DNA of 12,909 nt from Chloroflexota bacterium (GCA_005881055.1 VBHW01000041.1:1-12909), one strand, 5' to 3'; numbered from the stretch's first letter, positions 1-7,670 are shown. The notes: generated by a model from the sequence alone, not told the origin. Made by a program: numbers and translations.

Positions 1-1094
1 TCGAGCGCGAAGATCGCGGTGTCGACCGCGCTGAAGACGACGATCTTGCCGTCCCTGGCGACCAGTGGTCGTTCCGGGAGGCTGGCGACGCAGTCCACGC
101 CCGACTCCGCGGTCCGGATCGCAAGCCTGGGCGACCGCGAGAGAGCCCTCGTCCGGGGGTCGACGACGACGATCCGGCTCGTGCCCTGTACACGTGATCC
201 GACCGTCAGGACGACCCGGCCGGCTGACGCGAACACCGGGCCGGATGCGACCCCGTCGATCGTCACCGGCCAACCTGCGCGTGCCCCCGACAGGGCCAAC
301 GCAGTGATCCGGCTCACCTCAGCCGATCCCTCGATCAAGCCACCGTCTTCGACGCCGACGGCGACACGGTCAGGTCCGACGTCCCCACCGGAGTGACCCC
401 ACGCATCGTCCCCCGGGACCTTCTTGCCGCTACGGATCGCGCCATCGGCGGCGACCGTCGTCAGCCATTGAGCGGGCGGCGAGAGTTCGACCCCGAACAG
501 GACGAGCTCATCGAGAGCCATCCGGCCCGCCGTCCATTGCCCTGGCGGCAGCGGCACCGGCCACCCGGTCAGCGAGCGGCCGCCCGCGTCGAACGCATAA
601 GCCCATTCGTCGGAGGTGTCGGCCCCGGGCCGTGAGGTCAGGCAGACGAGCCTGATGCCACCATCCTCGAGAGGCAGCAGGAGCTCACAGGGTCCGGCGT
701 TCTCGACGAGGATCGGCCACCCCGGGCGCGGTCGCCCGCCCCGGTCCAGGAGCGCCAGGACCCACCCGCCGGATCGTGGAATGGCCGCGAAGAGCGTTCC
801 GTCCGGACCCGGCGCCAGCCGCACTGCTTCCGCGACCTCGACGGCGCGGCCCCGAACCGGGAGCCTGGCCGACGCGGGGCCAGACGGATGCGGAGAGGCG
901 GTCGGCGCCCCAGCGATTGGTGACGCACCGTTCGGTGAAGCCGGAGGCGGCATCGCGGACGGCGATGGCAGTGACGTCGATGGCGTCGACTGCGGACTGG
1001 CCAGGGGCGGGGACGGGCTCGCGGGCGACGAGCACGCGATCGCGAGAAGGCCGGCCACGATCGTCGTCCCGACCCGGGTGGGGGTTGTGCGCAT
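1..1094 (-). CDS. Lipoprotein with probable beta-propeller domain (3' end beyond window)
   Basis: This reading frame stays open for 364 codons from ATG at 1094 to the left edge without a stop, so the C-terminus is missing. The start has CGGAG eight bases upstream. The N-terminus is a type II signal peptide with a lipobox ending L-A-I-A-C (Cys21), followed by about 55 residues of Ser/Pro/Ala/Thr linker. The rest is beta-rich. A Gly-Trp-Pro motif recurs near residues 125, 177 and 274, preceded by Gly/Asp-rich turns, as in blades of FG-GAP or PQQ-like propellers. I infer an outer-face lipoprotein whose propeller binds a ligand or partner; no catalytic motif is visible. It lies 105 bp downstream of another lipoprotein on the same strand and probably shares its transcript. 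Being a real gene is well supported by the lipobox and start; the exact family is uncertain. Confidence 0.8.
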   Translation of the reverse strand, partial: MRTTPTRVGTTIVAGLLAIACSSPASPSPPLASPQSTPSTSLPSPSAMPPPASPNGASPIAGAPTASPHPSGPASARLPVRGRAVEVAEAVRLAPGPDGTLFAAIPRSGGWVLALLDRGGRPRPGWPILVENAGPCELLLPLEDGGIRLVCLTSRPGADTSDEWAYAFDAGGRSLTGWPVPLPPGQWTAGRMALDELVLFGVELSPPAQWLTTVAADGAIRSGKKVPGDDAWGHSGGDVGPDRVAVGVEDGGLIEGSAEVSRITALALSGARAGWPVTIDGVASGPVFASAGRVVLTVGSRVQGTSRIVVVDPRTRALSRSPRLAIRTAESGVDCVASLPERPLVARDGKIVVFSAVDTAIFAL

Positions 1095-1199
1095 CCGATG
1101 GGCTCCGGATGGTACGTGGTGGGGAGGCGCACGGGCCGTGCCCCGGTGGCACGGTACTGTCCGTGCGTCTCCCTGTATCTCGACGTTCGCCGACGGCCG

Positions 1200-2507
1200 T
1201 CAGGTCGTGGTGAACGAGTAGATCCGCCTCGATGTCTCGAATGGGTCGATGTACACGCCGAGGAGCTTCCCGGTCGCGGGGTCGAGCCGGAGCGCTGGAG
1301 AGATAACGTCCTTCGTCGAGGCGACCGTGGTTCGTGTCCACGTACCGCCGGGAGCGGCCGTGAAGTAGCGCAGCCCGGCCTGACTGCCGACGAGGACGTG
1401 GATCCGGCCGGTCTTGCCGTCGACCTGGATGGAAGTGTCGCCCACGTCCTTCGTGATCCGCTCGGCCTTCCACGCGCCGCTCGCGTTCGAGGCGTGGTAA
1501 GTGCCGACGGGGAAGCGTCCGCATGCCGCCGGCTCGTAGCGCGTCCACACGACGTGCGCGTGGTTGGCCGCGTCGAGCGCGAGGACCGGATCGTCGTCCT
1601 CCTCGATCGAGCCCGTGACCTTCGAGGTCGCGAATGCGGAACCGGTGAACACCCCGTACCGGATCCCGTCCCGCCAGGTGGCATAGGCGATACGAGCGTG
1701 GCCGTCGGACCCGATGCGCAGCGACGGCGCGCTCATCGACGAGTGGGAGATGAGGTATCGGTGGGCGACGGTCCCGTCGACCTTCACGTAGTACGAGCTC
1801 AGGTCCCTGGCTGTGACCGCGGCGTGGAGAATCCCCCGGTCGACCTGGAACGATCCGAGCGTGTCGCCGGCCGAGCCGATCTGCGTGGATGCCGACCAGG
1901 CGCCGTTGGGCAACGTCCGCGAGCGGAAGAAGACTCCCACCGGTTCGCCACGAGTCCCGCTGCACCCGCCATCCGGGATGATGCGCGTATAGGCGACATA
2001 GACGACGTTGCCCTGGAAGCCGATCCTGGGATCGAGCTCGTCGCGATTCGCGGCGTGGGCGAAGACGCGGGCCGTCCACGAGCGCCCTCCGTCGCTCGAG
2101 AAGTAGTACCGAATGGAGCCGGAGCACTCGGCCGCGACATGGAACCGTCCGGCGGCGTCGATCCCCGCGGTCACGGAGATGCACTGGGTCGCCGTTCCGA
2201 CCTGACGCGAGGCGGTCCAGCCGGTCGGTGGCTTGAGGGCCACGGTCGATGCAGCGGATGGCGTCGGGGTCGACTCGAGCGACGACGCTGGCGTGGGCGT
2301 CGGCTCCGGTGCGTCCGAGGGAAGCGCCGCCGGTGTCTCGTCCACGAACGTCGGCGAAGGAGACGCCGATCCCGCGGTTGCCGCGGCCCCGGTGGCGGCG
2401 GTCGGGACGGGGGTCGACGTCGGGGCGGACTGGCTCGTCGTGCACGCGCCGACGACAAGGGCGACGACGGCGAGGGACTTGTACAGCGACGAATGGACGC
2501 GATCCAT
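1200..2507 (-). CDS. Lipoprotein with sialidase/BNR-like propeller domain
   Basis: The product is 435 residues. A short basic n-region and hydrophobic stretch end in the lipobox V-V-G-A-C (Cys22), so it should be diacylated and anchored to the membrane's outer face. Residues of about 24-90 are a low-complexity Thr/Pro/Ser/Ala linker. The remainder is beta-rich, with an Asp-box-like motif S-S-D-G-G-R-S-W-T near residue 140 and repeated short beta blocks with conserved Gly/Asp turns and aromatic residues. That motif is typical of BNR/sialidase-like propellers. I do not see a convincing set of sialidase active-site residues, so a glycosidase function is not claimed; binding or sensing is just as likely. 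GAGAGG precedes ATG 2507 by about six bases. The small gene at 2653-2946 is upstream on the same strand and another lipoprotein follows 105 bp downstream. Confidence 0.85.
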   Translation of the reverse strand: MDRVHSSLYKSLAVVALVVGACTTSQSAPTSTPVPTAATGAAATAGSASPSPTFVDETPAALPSDAPEPTPTPASSLESTPTPSAASTVALKPPTGWTASRQVGTATQCISVTAGIDAAGRFHVAAECSGSIRYYFSSDGGRSWTARVFAHAANRDELDPRIGFQGNVVYVAYTRIIPDGGCSGTRGEPVGVFFRSRTLPNGAWSASTQIGSAGDTLGSFQVDRGILHAAVTARDLSSYYVKVDGTVAHRYLISHSSMSAPSLRIGSDGHARIAYATWRDGIRYGVFTGSAFATSKVTGSIEEDDDPVLALDAANHAHVVWTRYEPAACGRFPVGTYHASNASGAWKAERITKDVGDTSIQVDGKTGRIHVLVGSQAGLRYFTAAPGGTWTRTTVASTKDVISPALRLDPATGKLLGVYIDPFETSRRIYSFTTT

Positions 2508-2602
2508 CTGGGTCCTCTCGTCCCACCTGGAGTGGTTGTGCGGTCGGGTGGGATTTCGGACCTATCGACGCGCGCCCCGTGGCGGCTGTGTCGCCTCCAG
2601 GG

Positions 2603-2618
2603 TGTCGGCTTGCCGACA
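2603..2618. other. Perfect 16-bp inverted repeat (hairpin or operator)
   Basis: TGTCGGC and GCCGACA form seven perfect pairs around a central TT. The repeat lies 35 bp past the stop of the small helical gene and about 95 bp before the lipoprotein start, both on the minus strand. There is no T-run next to it, so a classical intrinsic terminator is not supported. A dyad operator or an mRNA hairpin between two co-directional genes would both fit. Confidence 0.35.
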
Positions 2619-2652
2619 GTGCCGCGCGGCGGCTGCTGCCGGCCGAGCCGTT

Positions 2653-2946
2653 CTAGTAGCCGATGATGTCCAGCACTGCCTCGGCGCGGTCCTCGCCTGC
2701 CTCCATGACGTGCTCGTGGTGCTTTTCCGCCCATTCGTGGGCCGACTTGCGACGGAGGCGCGAGCCGGCGTCGTCGCCGATCGCCGAATCGATGTCGGCG
2801 GCAAGGCTCTGGGCACCGATGACGATCGTGTCGCCGACCGCCTCCGCGAGCTGGATCTCGCCACCGAACGCGTGCGCGACAGCGTCGACGCCGCTGCCGA
2901 TCGCATCGCCGACTTCCTCGGCGGCCTTCTCGAGATGCTCGAACAT
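2653..2946 (-). CDS. Small acidic helical protein, unknown function
   Basis: This 97-residue protein is not one I recognise. It has no signal peptide or membrane segment and looks fully alpha-helical, with amphipathic stretches rich in Ala, Glu, Asp and Gly. A charged C-terminal part contains R-R-K and an H-E-x-x-E-K-H-H-E-H cluster near residues 70-80. The start at 2946 is favoured because GGGGAGGAGG lies about five bases upstream, one of the strongest ribosome-binding sites in the window. A longer open frame overlaps it in another phase (2562-2978) but has arginine/serine-rich nonsense composition. The gene is divergent from the aminotransferase across 142 bp and sits upstream of two lipoprotein genes. 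The His/Glu cluster could bind metal, but that is speculation. Confidence 0.65.
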   Translation of the reverse strand: MFEHLEKAAEEVGDAIGSGVDAVAHAFGGEIQLAEAVGDTIVIGAQSLAADIDSAIGDDAGSRLRRKSAHEWAEKHHEHVMEAGEDRAEAVLDIIGY

Positions 2947-3088
2947 CGCATCCTCCTCCCCAGTTTCGTGACTGCCATGTGCAGGCTACGACCCGGCCGT
3001 TTGGGGAGCGCACCGGGTATCGACGCGATAGGCTACGTCCGGTCTGGGGGGCGTCATATCGCTTGATGTCCACCCGGAGGATCGACCG

Positions 3089-4276
3089 ATGACGGTCACG
3101 ACCTCGACGATGAGCGATCTCCGCGATTCGGTCGCGGCCTTCCTCGACTTCTTCAGCGGGCCCATCTGGGCCCGGACCGGGCAGCCCGGCATCGCCAACT
3201 TCGCGGTGGGGAACCCGCAGGAGATGCCCCTTCCCGGCTACGTCGACGCGTTGCGAGGCCATCTCGAGCCGCAGTCGCCCGACTGGTTCGCCTACAAGCT
3301 GAGCGAGCCCCGATCCCAGCGGGCGGTGGCGCGGGGCCTGACGGCACGCACCGGTCTCGAGTGGGATCCGGCCGACGTGGCGATGACGAACGGTGGGTTC
3401 GCCGCGCTGGCCGTCGCCTTCCGGACGATCGTCGAGCCGGGCGACGAGGTCATCTTCCTGTCGCCTCCGTGGTGGTTCTACGAGATCCTCATCCGCGCCG
3501 CCGGCGGCGTGCCAGTTCGCGTCCGCCTCACGCCGCCACGGTTCGACATCGATGGCGACGCGATCGCCGCCGCGATCACTCAACGCACCCGGGCGGTCCT
3601 GCTCAACACCCCGCACAACCCGAGCGGCCGCGTCTACCCATTGGCCGATGTCCGGAGACTCTCCGAGACGCTGGCCGACGCGGCCGCGCGGTTCGGCCAC
3701 CGCGTCTACCTGGTGGCCGACGAGCCGTACAACCGGATCGTCTTCGACGGACGCCCCTTCCACAGCCCTGCCGAGGTCTACGCGGACACGATCACGACGT
3801 ATTCGTACGGGAAGACGCTCCTCGCTCCCGGCATGCGCATCGGCTACCTGACGGTGCCGCCGACGATGGAGGATCGATCGGCGTTCCGGGAGCGGGTGCT
3901 CATCGCCCAGCTCGCGACCGGCTTCTCGTTCCCGAACGCGCTGCTCCAGCACGCGATCGAGGACCTCGAGCGGCTGTCAATCGACGTCGGCGCGCTGGAG
4001 CGCCGCCGGGATCGTCTCGTCGGCGGGCTCCGCGAACGCGGCTACGAGGCGACCCTCCCGGAGGGGACGTTCTACGTCATGGCCCGCAGCCCGATCGACG
4101 ACGACGTCGCGTTCGCCGAGCTGCTCGCCGAGGAGGGCGTCCTCGTCCTGCCCGGCAGCATCGTCGAGGTGCCCGGCTGGATCCGGATCTCGCTCACGGC
4201 GAGCGACGAGATGGTCGAGCGCGGCCTGCCTGGCTTCGAACGGGCGCGTGCGAGGGCGGAGGCGGCGCGTCGCTGA
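3089..4276 (+). CDS. Class I/II PLP-dependent aminotransferase
   Basis: The 395-residue product has the fold-type I aminotransferase landmarks in order and is of normal family length. It has an N-P-H-N-P-S-G-like segment with the PLP-contacting Asn (about 174-180), the V-A-D-E-P-Y motif with the Asp that bonds the pyridine nitrogen and a following Tyr (about 209-214), and S-Y-G-K with the Schiff-base Lys242. Arg250 follows in the phosphate-binding segment. A C-terminal R-I-S-L motif with Arg366 would bind the substrate carboxylate. It should be a cytosolic enzyme moving an amino group between an amino acid and a 2-oxo acid. The aspartate/aromatic subgroup is plausible, but the substrate cannot be read from sequence. 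GGAGG eight bases before ATG 3089 fixes the start. It is the only plus-strand gene and converges on the RCC1-like gene with 21 bp between stops, so neighbours give no clue to its pathway. Confidence 0.92.
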   Translation: MTVTTSTMSDLRDSVAAFLDFFSGPIWARTGQPGIANFAVGNPQEMPLPGYVDALRGHLEPQSPDWFAYKLSEPRSQRAVARGLTARTGLEWDPADVAMTNGGFAALAVAFRTIVEPGDEVIFLSPPWWFYEILIRAAGGVPVRVRLTPPRFDIDGDAIAAAITQRTRAVLLNTPHNPSGRVYPLADVRRLSETLADAAARFGHRVYLVADEPYNRIVFDGRPFHSPAEVYADTITTYSYGKTLLAPGMRIGYLTVPPTMEDRSAFRERVLIAQLATGFSFPNALLQHAIEDLERLSIDVGALERRRDRLVGGLRERGYEATLPEGTFYVMARSPIDDDVAFAELLAEEGVLVLPGSIVEVPGWIRISLTASDEMVERGLPGFERARARAEAARR

Positions 4277-4279
4277 CGA

Positions 4280-4312
4280 GCGGGGGGCGACCGAGCGTCA
4301 GGAAGCCCCCGC
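4280..4312. terminator. Weak GC stem-loop at convergent gene ends
   Basis: GCGGGGG (4280-4286) can pair with CCCCCGC (4306-4312) across a 19-base loop, just after the aminotransferase stop and over the last codons of the opposing RCC1-like gene. The position suits a shared terminator for convergent genes. There is no U-tract on either strand and the loop is long, so support is modest. Confidence 0.25.
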
Positions 4313-5590
4313 GCCCCGGCGTCGCAGGAGACGGCGGGCTGTGAGGAGGAGGAGACCGGCGACGAGGAGCGCGGCGACCGACCCGATGATCGGGAAGAGG
4401 ATCGCCGGAGGGCCCTCCGGGCCTCGTTTCGTCGCCGCGACGAGCGGCGTCCCGCCAACGGCCGTGACCGCGACAGGGGTGGCTCGATCGGTCGTCGAGG
4501 CGTCGCCGAGCTGACCGGCGTCGTTGAGTCCCCAGCATCGGACGCCTCCGTCCGCGGCGATGACGCACGTGTGGTTGTACCCGCAGGCGATCTCCGCGAT
4601 GCCGCTCGGCAGGCCGCTGACCTCGACCGCCGAGGCGCTGTCGGTCGTCGCGCCGTTCCCGAGCTGCCCGGCGGAGTTCAGGCCCCAGCAGACCGCGCCG
4701 CGAGCGGACCCCAACGCGCACGTGAAGTTCCCGCCGACCGAGATCGCGGTCGTGCCGCCCGGGAGGCCGACGACGTCCACCGGCGTCGCCCTGTCCGTCC
4801 GGGTGCCATCGCCGAGCTGGCCAAGCTCGTTGTATCCCCAGCACCTGGCCCCGCCCGCCTCCATGAGCGCGCACGTGTGCCGGCCGCCCCCCGCGATCGC
4901 GCGAACGCCGCTGGCGAGCCCCTCGATGGGAGTCGGGGATTCTCGATCGACCGTCGTCCCGTCTCCGAGCTGGCCGGTCTTGTTCCAGCCCCAGCAGGCG
5001 ACCCCTCCAGGTTCCGAGAGGGCACAGCTGTGCTCGCCGCCGACGGTGATCGCCACCGTCCTGCCGGCGAGCCCGGATACCTCGGTGGGTACGTCCGAGT
5101 TGACGTGCGTGCCGTCGCCGAGCTGGCCGTTGACGTTCGCCCCCCAGCAGCGCACGGCGCCGGCATCCGTGACGGCGCACGTGTGCTCGCCTCGGGCTGA
5201 GATCGCCGTCACCCCGCTCGCCAGGCCGGTGACGGAAGTTGGCACCGCGGTGTCGGTCGTCGTCCCGATCCCGAGCTGGCCGAACTCGTTGTAACCCCAG
5301 CACGTCACCGCGCCGGCCGCGGAGAGGGCGCACGTGGAGCGGTCCCCGGCCGCGACGGCGACCGTCGCGCCCGGCAGGCCCACCACCTCGACCGGCTGGT
5401 GACGGTCCAGCATCGTGCCGTCGCCGAGCTGGCCGTTCCCGTTCGCGCCCCAGCACCAGACTCGGCCGTCGGAGACGATCGCGCACGAGTGCTCGCTCGC
5501 GGCGATCGAGACGGTCAGGGCCGGTGGCTCGGCCGCACGGGCGCCGGCCGGCAGGAGCAGCGCGCCGAGGACGAGCCCGCCGGCGCCCAT
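4298..5590 (-). CDS. Membrane-anchored RCC1-type seven-blade propeller
   Basis: The product has 430 residues. Seven repeats of about 51 residues span residues 28-380, each with H/S-x-C-A, then C-W-G, then G-Q-L-G-D-G-T, the signature of RCC1 (regulator of chromosome condensation) repeats. Seven blades make one closed propeller. Paired cysteines recur exactly every 51 residues (36/46, 87/97, 138/148, 189/199, 240/250, 291/301, 342/352), which suggests a disulfide in each blade outside the cytoplasm. A hydrophobic N-terminus ending A-R-A-A looks like a signal peptide, and a C-terminal membrane helix (about 395-417) is followed by basic residues, so the propeller probably faces outward. ATG 5590 is the only standard start in frame; its n-region has no positive charge and no good ribosome-binding site is visible. 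It lies 72 bp after the CpaF-RidA gene in the same frame. The role is unknown; bacterial RCC1 repeats often mediate binding. Confidence 0.88.
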   Translation of the reverse strand: MGAGGLVLGALLLPAGARAAEPPALTVSIAASEHSCAIVSDGRVWCWGANGNGQLGDGTMLDRHQPVEVVGLPGATVAVAAGDRSTCALSAAGAVTCWGYNEFGQLGIGTTTDTAVPTSVTGLASGVTAISARGEHTCAVTDAGAVRCWGANVNGQLGDGTHVNSDVPTEVSGLAGRTVAITVGGEHSCALSEPGGVACWGWNKTGQLGDGTTVDRESPTPIEGLASGVRAIAGGGRHTCALMEAGGARCWGYNELGQLGDGTRTDRATPVDVVGLPGGTTAISVGGNFTCALGSARGAVCWGLNSAGQLGNGATTDSASAVEVSGLPSGIAEIACGYNHTCVIAADGGVRCWGLNDAGQLGDASTTDRATPVAVTAVGGTPLVAATKRGPEGPPAILFPIIGSVAALLVAGLLLLTARRLLRRRGAGAS

Positions 5591-5662
5591 GCTCGCGAAG
5601 ATGCCGGCGACGGTCCTGGCCGCCGCGGACGTGGATCCGACCGTGGCGACGGCCCCGCCTTC

Positions 5663-7510
5663 CTACGCCTCGGCGATGACCCCGATCGAGATCCGGAAGC
5701 CGGCCCGGCGCTGGAGTGGCGGCATGAGCGTCCCCTGGCCGACGGGCGTGTCCCCGGGGAACCAGCGGACCCATTCCTCGTTGAACGTCTCGAACTCGCT
5801 CGGGTCACGCAGAGACCAGTTCGCCCAGACAACCTTCTCGAGCGAGCTCCCGGCCTCCTCCAGTTTTGCCTTCAGGTTCGCGAGGCACTGCCGCGTCTGG
5901 TCCTTGATCTGGCCGCTGATGACCATCCCGGTCTTGGGATCCACCGGCCCCATCCCCGAGACATAGACCATGCCGCCGGCGCTGACGGCGCGGCCGAGCC
6001 CAGCAGGCGGCCGCGATGGATCGGGCAGCGCTGTCGACTCCCCGGCGATCCAGCGGCCCTTGCCCTGGCGGGCCGGGCCCGCCCGTTTCGGGTCCTCCGG
6101 GGGGATGCCGAACTCGCCCGGCGGCAGCTGGATGCCGCTCGACTTGAACTTGCCCATGAACGTCGGACGGATTCCGGTCGGCTTGAGCTCTCCCTCGACC
6201 CGTCCATCGCGGAAGGCGGTCTGCTCGAAGGCGAAGACGTCCTGAGTGAGGATCTCGTCGTCGTCGATCCCGTAGATCTCCGTGATGTTGACGACCTTGC
6301 GGGAGCCGTCCTTGAGGCGGGCGGTGTGGACGATGACGTCGACGGCGGAGGCGATCTGCTCGCGGATGGCCCGCAGGGGCAGCTCGTACCCGGTCATGAG
6401 CACCATCGTCTCGAGCCGGCGGAGCATGTCGTCCGGACTGTTCGCGTGGCCCGTCGAGAGCGAGCCCTCCTGACCGGTGGTCATGGCCTGGAGCATGTCC
6501 AGCGCCTCGCCCGAACGGCACTCGCCGACGATGATGCGGTCGGGCCGCATGTGGAGGGCGTTGCGCAGGAGATCGCGGATCGTGATCTCGCCCAGGCCTT
6601 CCAGGTTCGGCGGGCGCGACTCGAGCGTCACGACATGGCTCTGGCGGAGCTGGAGCTCGGCGGCGTCCTCGATCGTGATGATCCGCTCGTCCTCGGGGAT
6701 GAACGAAGAGAGGACGTTGAGCGTCGTCGTCTTGCCGGAGCCAGTGCCGCCCGACACGAACACGTTCAGGCGTGCCTCGACGCAGGCCTTCATGAACTCG
6801 AACATCTCGGCGGTGGCTGTCCCGAAGCCGACGAGGTCCTCGACGGTGAAGGGCTTCGCCGCGAACTTCCGGACGGTGATGACCGGACCGACGAGCGACA
6901 ACGGGGAGATCACCGCGTTGACGCGCGAGCCGTCAGGCAGGCGGGCATCGACTCGCGGGCTCGACTCGTCGATCCGCCGCCCCATCGGGGTGATGATCCG
7001 GTCGATGATCCGCAGCACGTGCTCGTCGTTGAGGAACACGCTGTCGACGCGCTGGATCTTGCCGCCGCGCTCGATGTAGACGTGGCTCGGGCCGTTGACC
7101 ATGACCTCGGTGATGGACTCGTCGTGGAGGAGCGGCTCGAGCGGCCCAAAGCCCTGGATCTCGCCGACGACCTCGTCGATGAGGCGAAGCCGTTCGTCCC
7201 GGGTGACCGCGAACCCGTTCGCGGCGATGATCCGGTCGACGAGCGGCTCGACCTTGCCCCGGATCTCGGCGGGCGCGACATCGATGAGCGTGTCGAAGGC
7301 GCCGATGACCTCCTGCTGGAGGCGGATCCTGATGTCGCGGAGCAGCTCCTCACGGCCCGGGACGCGCGCCGGCTTCAGGAAACCCTGGGCCGGGGTGACC
7401 GGCGCAGTCGCGACCGGAGCCGGATCAGGGGGCGGCACGGGGACGACGGCGCTCTCGTCGGGAGCCTGGGCTGCCCGTTGCGCCCGCTCAACCCGCTGGA
7501 GCAGGGACAT
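5663..7510 (-). CDS. cpaF: CpaF/TadA-type secretion ATPase fused to RidA-like domain
   Basis: The product is 615 residues from ATG 7510, which is preceded by GAGGT; an upstream ATG at 7669 would add 53 residues of poor composition. Residues of about 1-45 are a Pro/Ala linker. Residues 50-465 are a type II/IV secretion ATPase: the N-terminal CpaF domain, Walker A G-G-T-G-S-G-K-T (254-261), an Asp-box I-E-D-A-A-E (about 280), Walker B around R-I-I-V-G-E (325-330) and a His-box S-T-G-H-A-N (352-357). These hexameric motors drive Flp/Tad pilus assembly at the inner membrane face. Residues of about 495-615 match the RidA/YjgF/UK114 family, with V-Y-V-S-G, a D-P-K-T-G turn, Q-T-R-Q-C-L-A-N-L-K and a final I-S-I-G-V-I-A. 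The canonical RidA arginine (P-A-R-S) is replaced by P-V-G-Q. No other pilus gene is in the window. The ATPase assignment is firm; the meaning of the fusion is open. Confidence 0.93.
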   Translation of the reverse strand: MSLLQRVERAQRAAQAPDESAVVPVPPPDPAPVATAPVTPAQGFLKPARVPGREELLRDIRIRLQQEVIGAFDTLIDVAPAEIRGKVEPLVDRIIAANGFAVTRDERLRLIDEVVGEIQGFGPLEPLLHDESITEVMVNGPSHVYIERGGKIQRVDSVFLNDEHVLRIIDRIITPMGRRIDESSPRVDARLPDGSRVNAVISPLSLVGPVITVRKFAAKPFTVEDLVGFGTATAEMFEFMKACVEARLNVFVSGGTGSGKTTTLNVLSSFIPEDERIITIEDAAELQLRQSHVVTLESRPPNLEGLGEITIRDLLRNALHMRPDRIIVGECRSGEALDMLQAMTTGQEGSLSTGHANSPDDMLRRLETMVLMTGYELPLRAIREQIASAVDVIVHTARLKDGSRKVVNITEIYGIDDDEILTQDVFAFEQTAFRDGRVEGELKPTGIRPTFMGKFKSSGIQLPPGEFGIPPEDPKRAGPARQGKGRWIAGESTALPDPSRPPAGLGRAVSAGGMVYVSGMGPVDPKTGMVISGQIKDQTRQCLANLKAKLEEAGSSLEKVVWANWSLRDPSEFETFNEEWVRWFPGDTPVGQGTLMPPLQRRAGFRISIGVIAEA

Positions 7511-7654
7511 GACCGCTACCTCGCTGGGGTCCGCGACTGCGTTCGATCGTCGATCAATCGAGCCTTCACCGACGATTGTCCGCGCATTCGCTGGTACGAC
7601 TCTCCCAGAGAATACAGCCGGTTCGTCGCCAAAGGTCCTGGGTCGGGCTAGTAC

Positions 7655-7670
7655 GTTGCCCCAAGGCAAC
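7655..7670. other. Perfect 6-bp stem-loop between co-directional genes
   Basis: GTTGCC and GGCAAC pair perfectly around CCAA. The structure sits about 17 bp after the stop of the Pro/Thr-stalk gene and about 145 bp before the CpaF-RidA start. No T-run follows the stem on either strand (an A-run follows it on plus, the T-run precedes it on minus), so it does not look like a standard terminator. It may be an mRNA end structure or a regulator site in this 177-bp gap. Confidence 0.3.

Noticed and set aside
685..2526. A 613-codon minus-strand open frame across the two lipoprotein genes
   Set aside because: It is Arg/Gly/Asp-rich, has no domain sense and overlaps two genes with clear lipoboxes in other frames; such shadows are common at this GC content.
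3001..3034. A sigma-70-like promoter (TTGGGG and TAGGCT) before the aminotransferase
   Set aside because: The spacing between the boxes is too wide (over 20 bp) and both are poor matches.
2171..3952. A 593-codon minus-strand open frame opposite the aminotransferase
   Set aside because: It is the antisense shadow of a gene with all catalytic residues, and its residues are random-looking.
4400..5510. A 153-bp tandem DNA repeat as a separate element
   Set aside because: It is fully explained by the seven RCC1 blades encoded there.
5399..7651. A 750-codon plus-strand open frame opposite the CpaF-RidA and RCC1 genes
   Set aside because: Its composition is dominated by Arg, Asp, Leu and Ala with no recognisable motif, and the opposite strand carries unmistakable ATPase and RCC1 motifs.
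7511..7669. An upstream ATG (7669) for the CpaF-RidA gene
   Set aside because: The added 53 residues have no family match, cross the intergenic hairpin, and ATG 7510 has a good ribosome-binding site.
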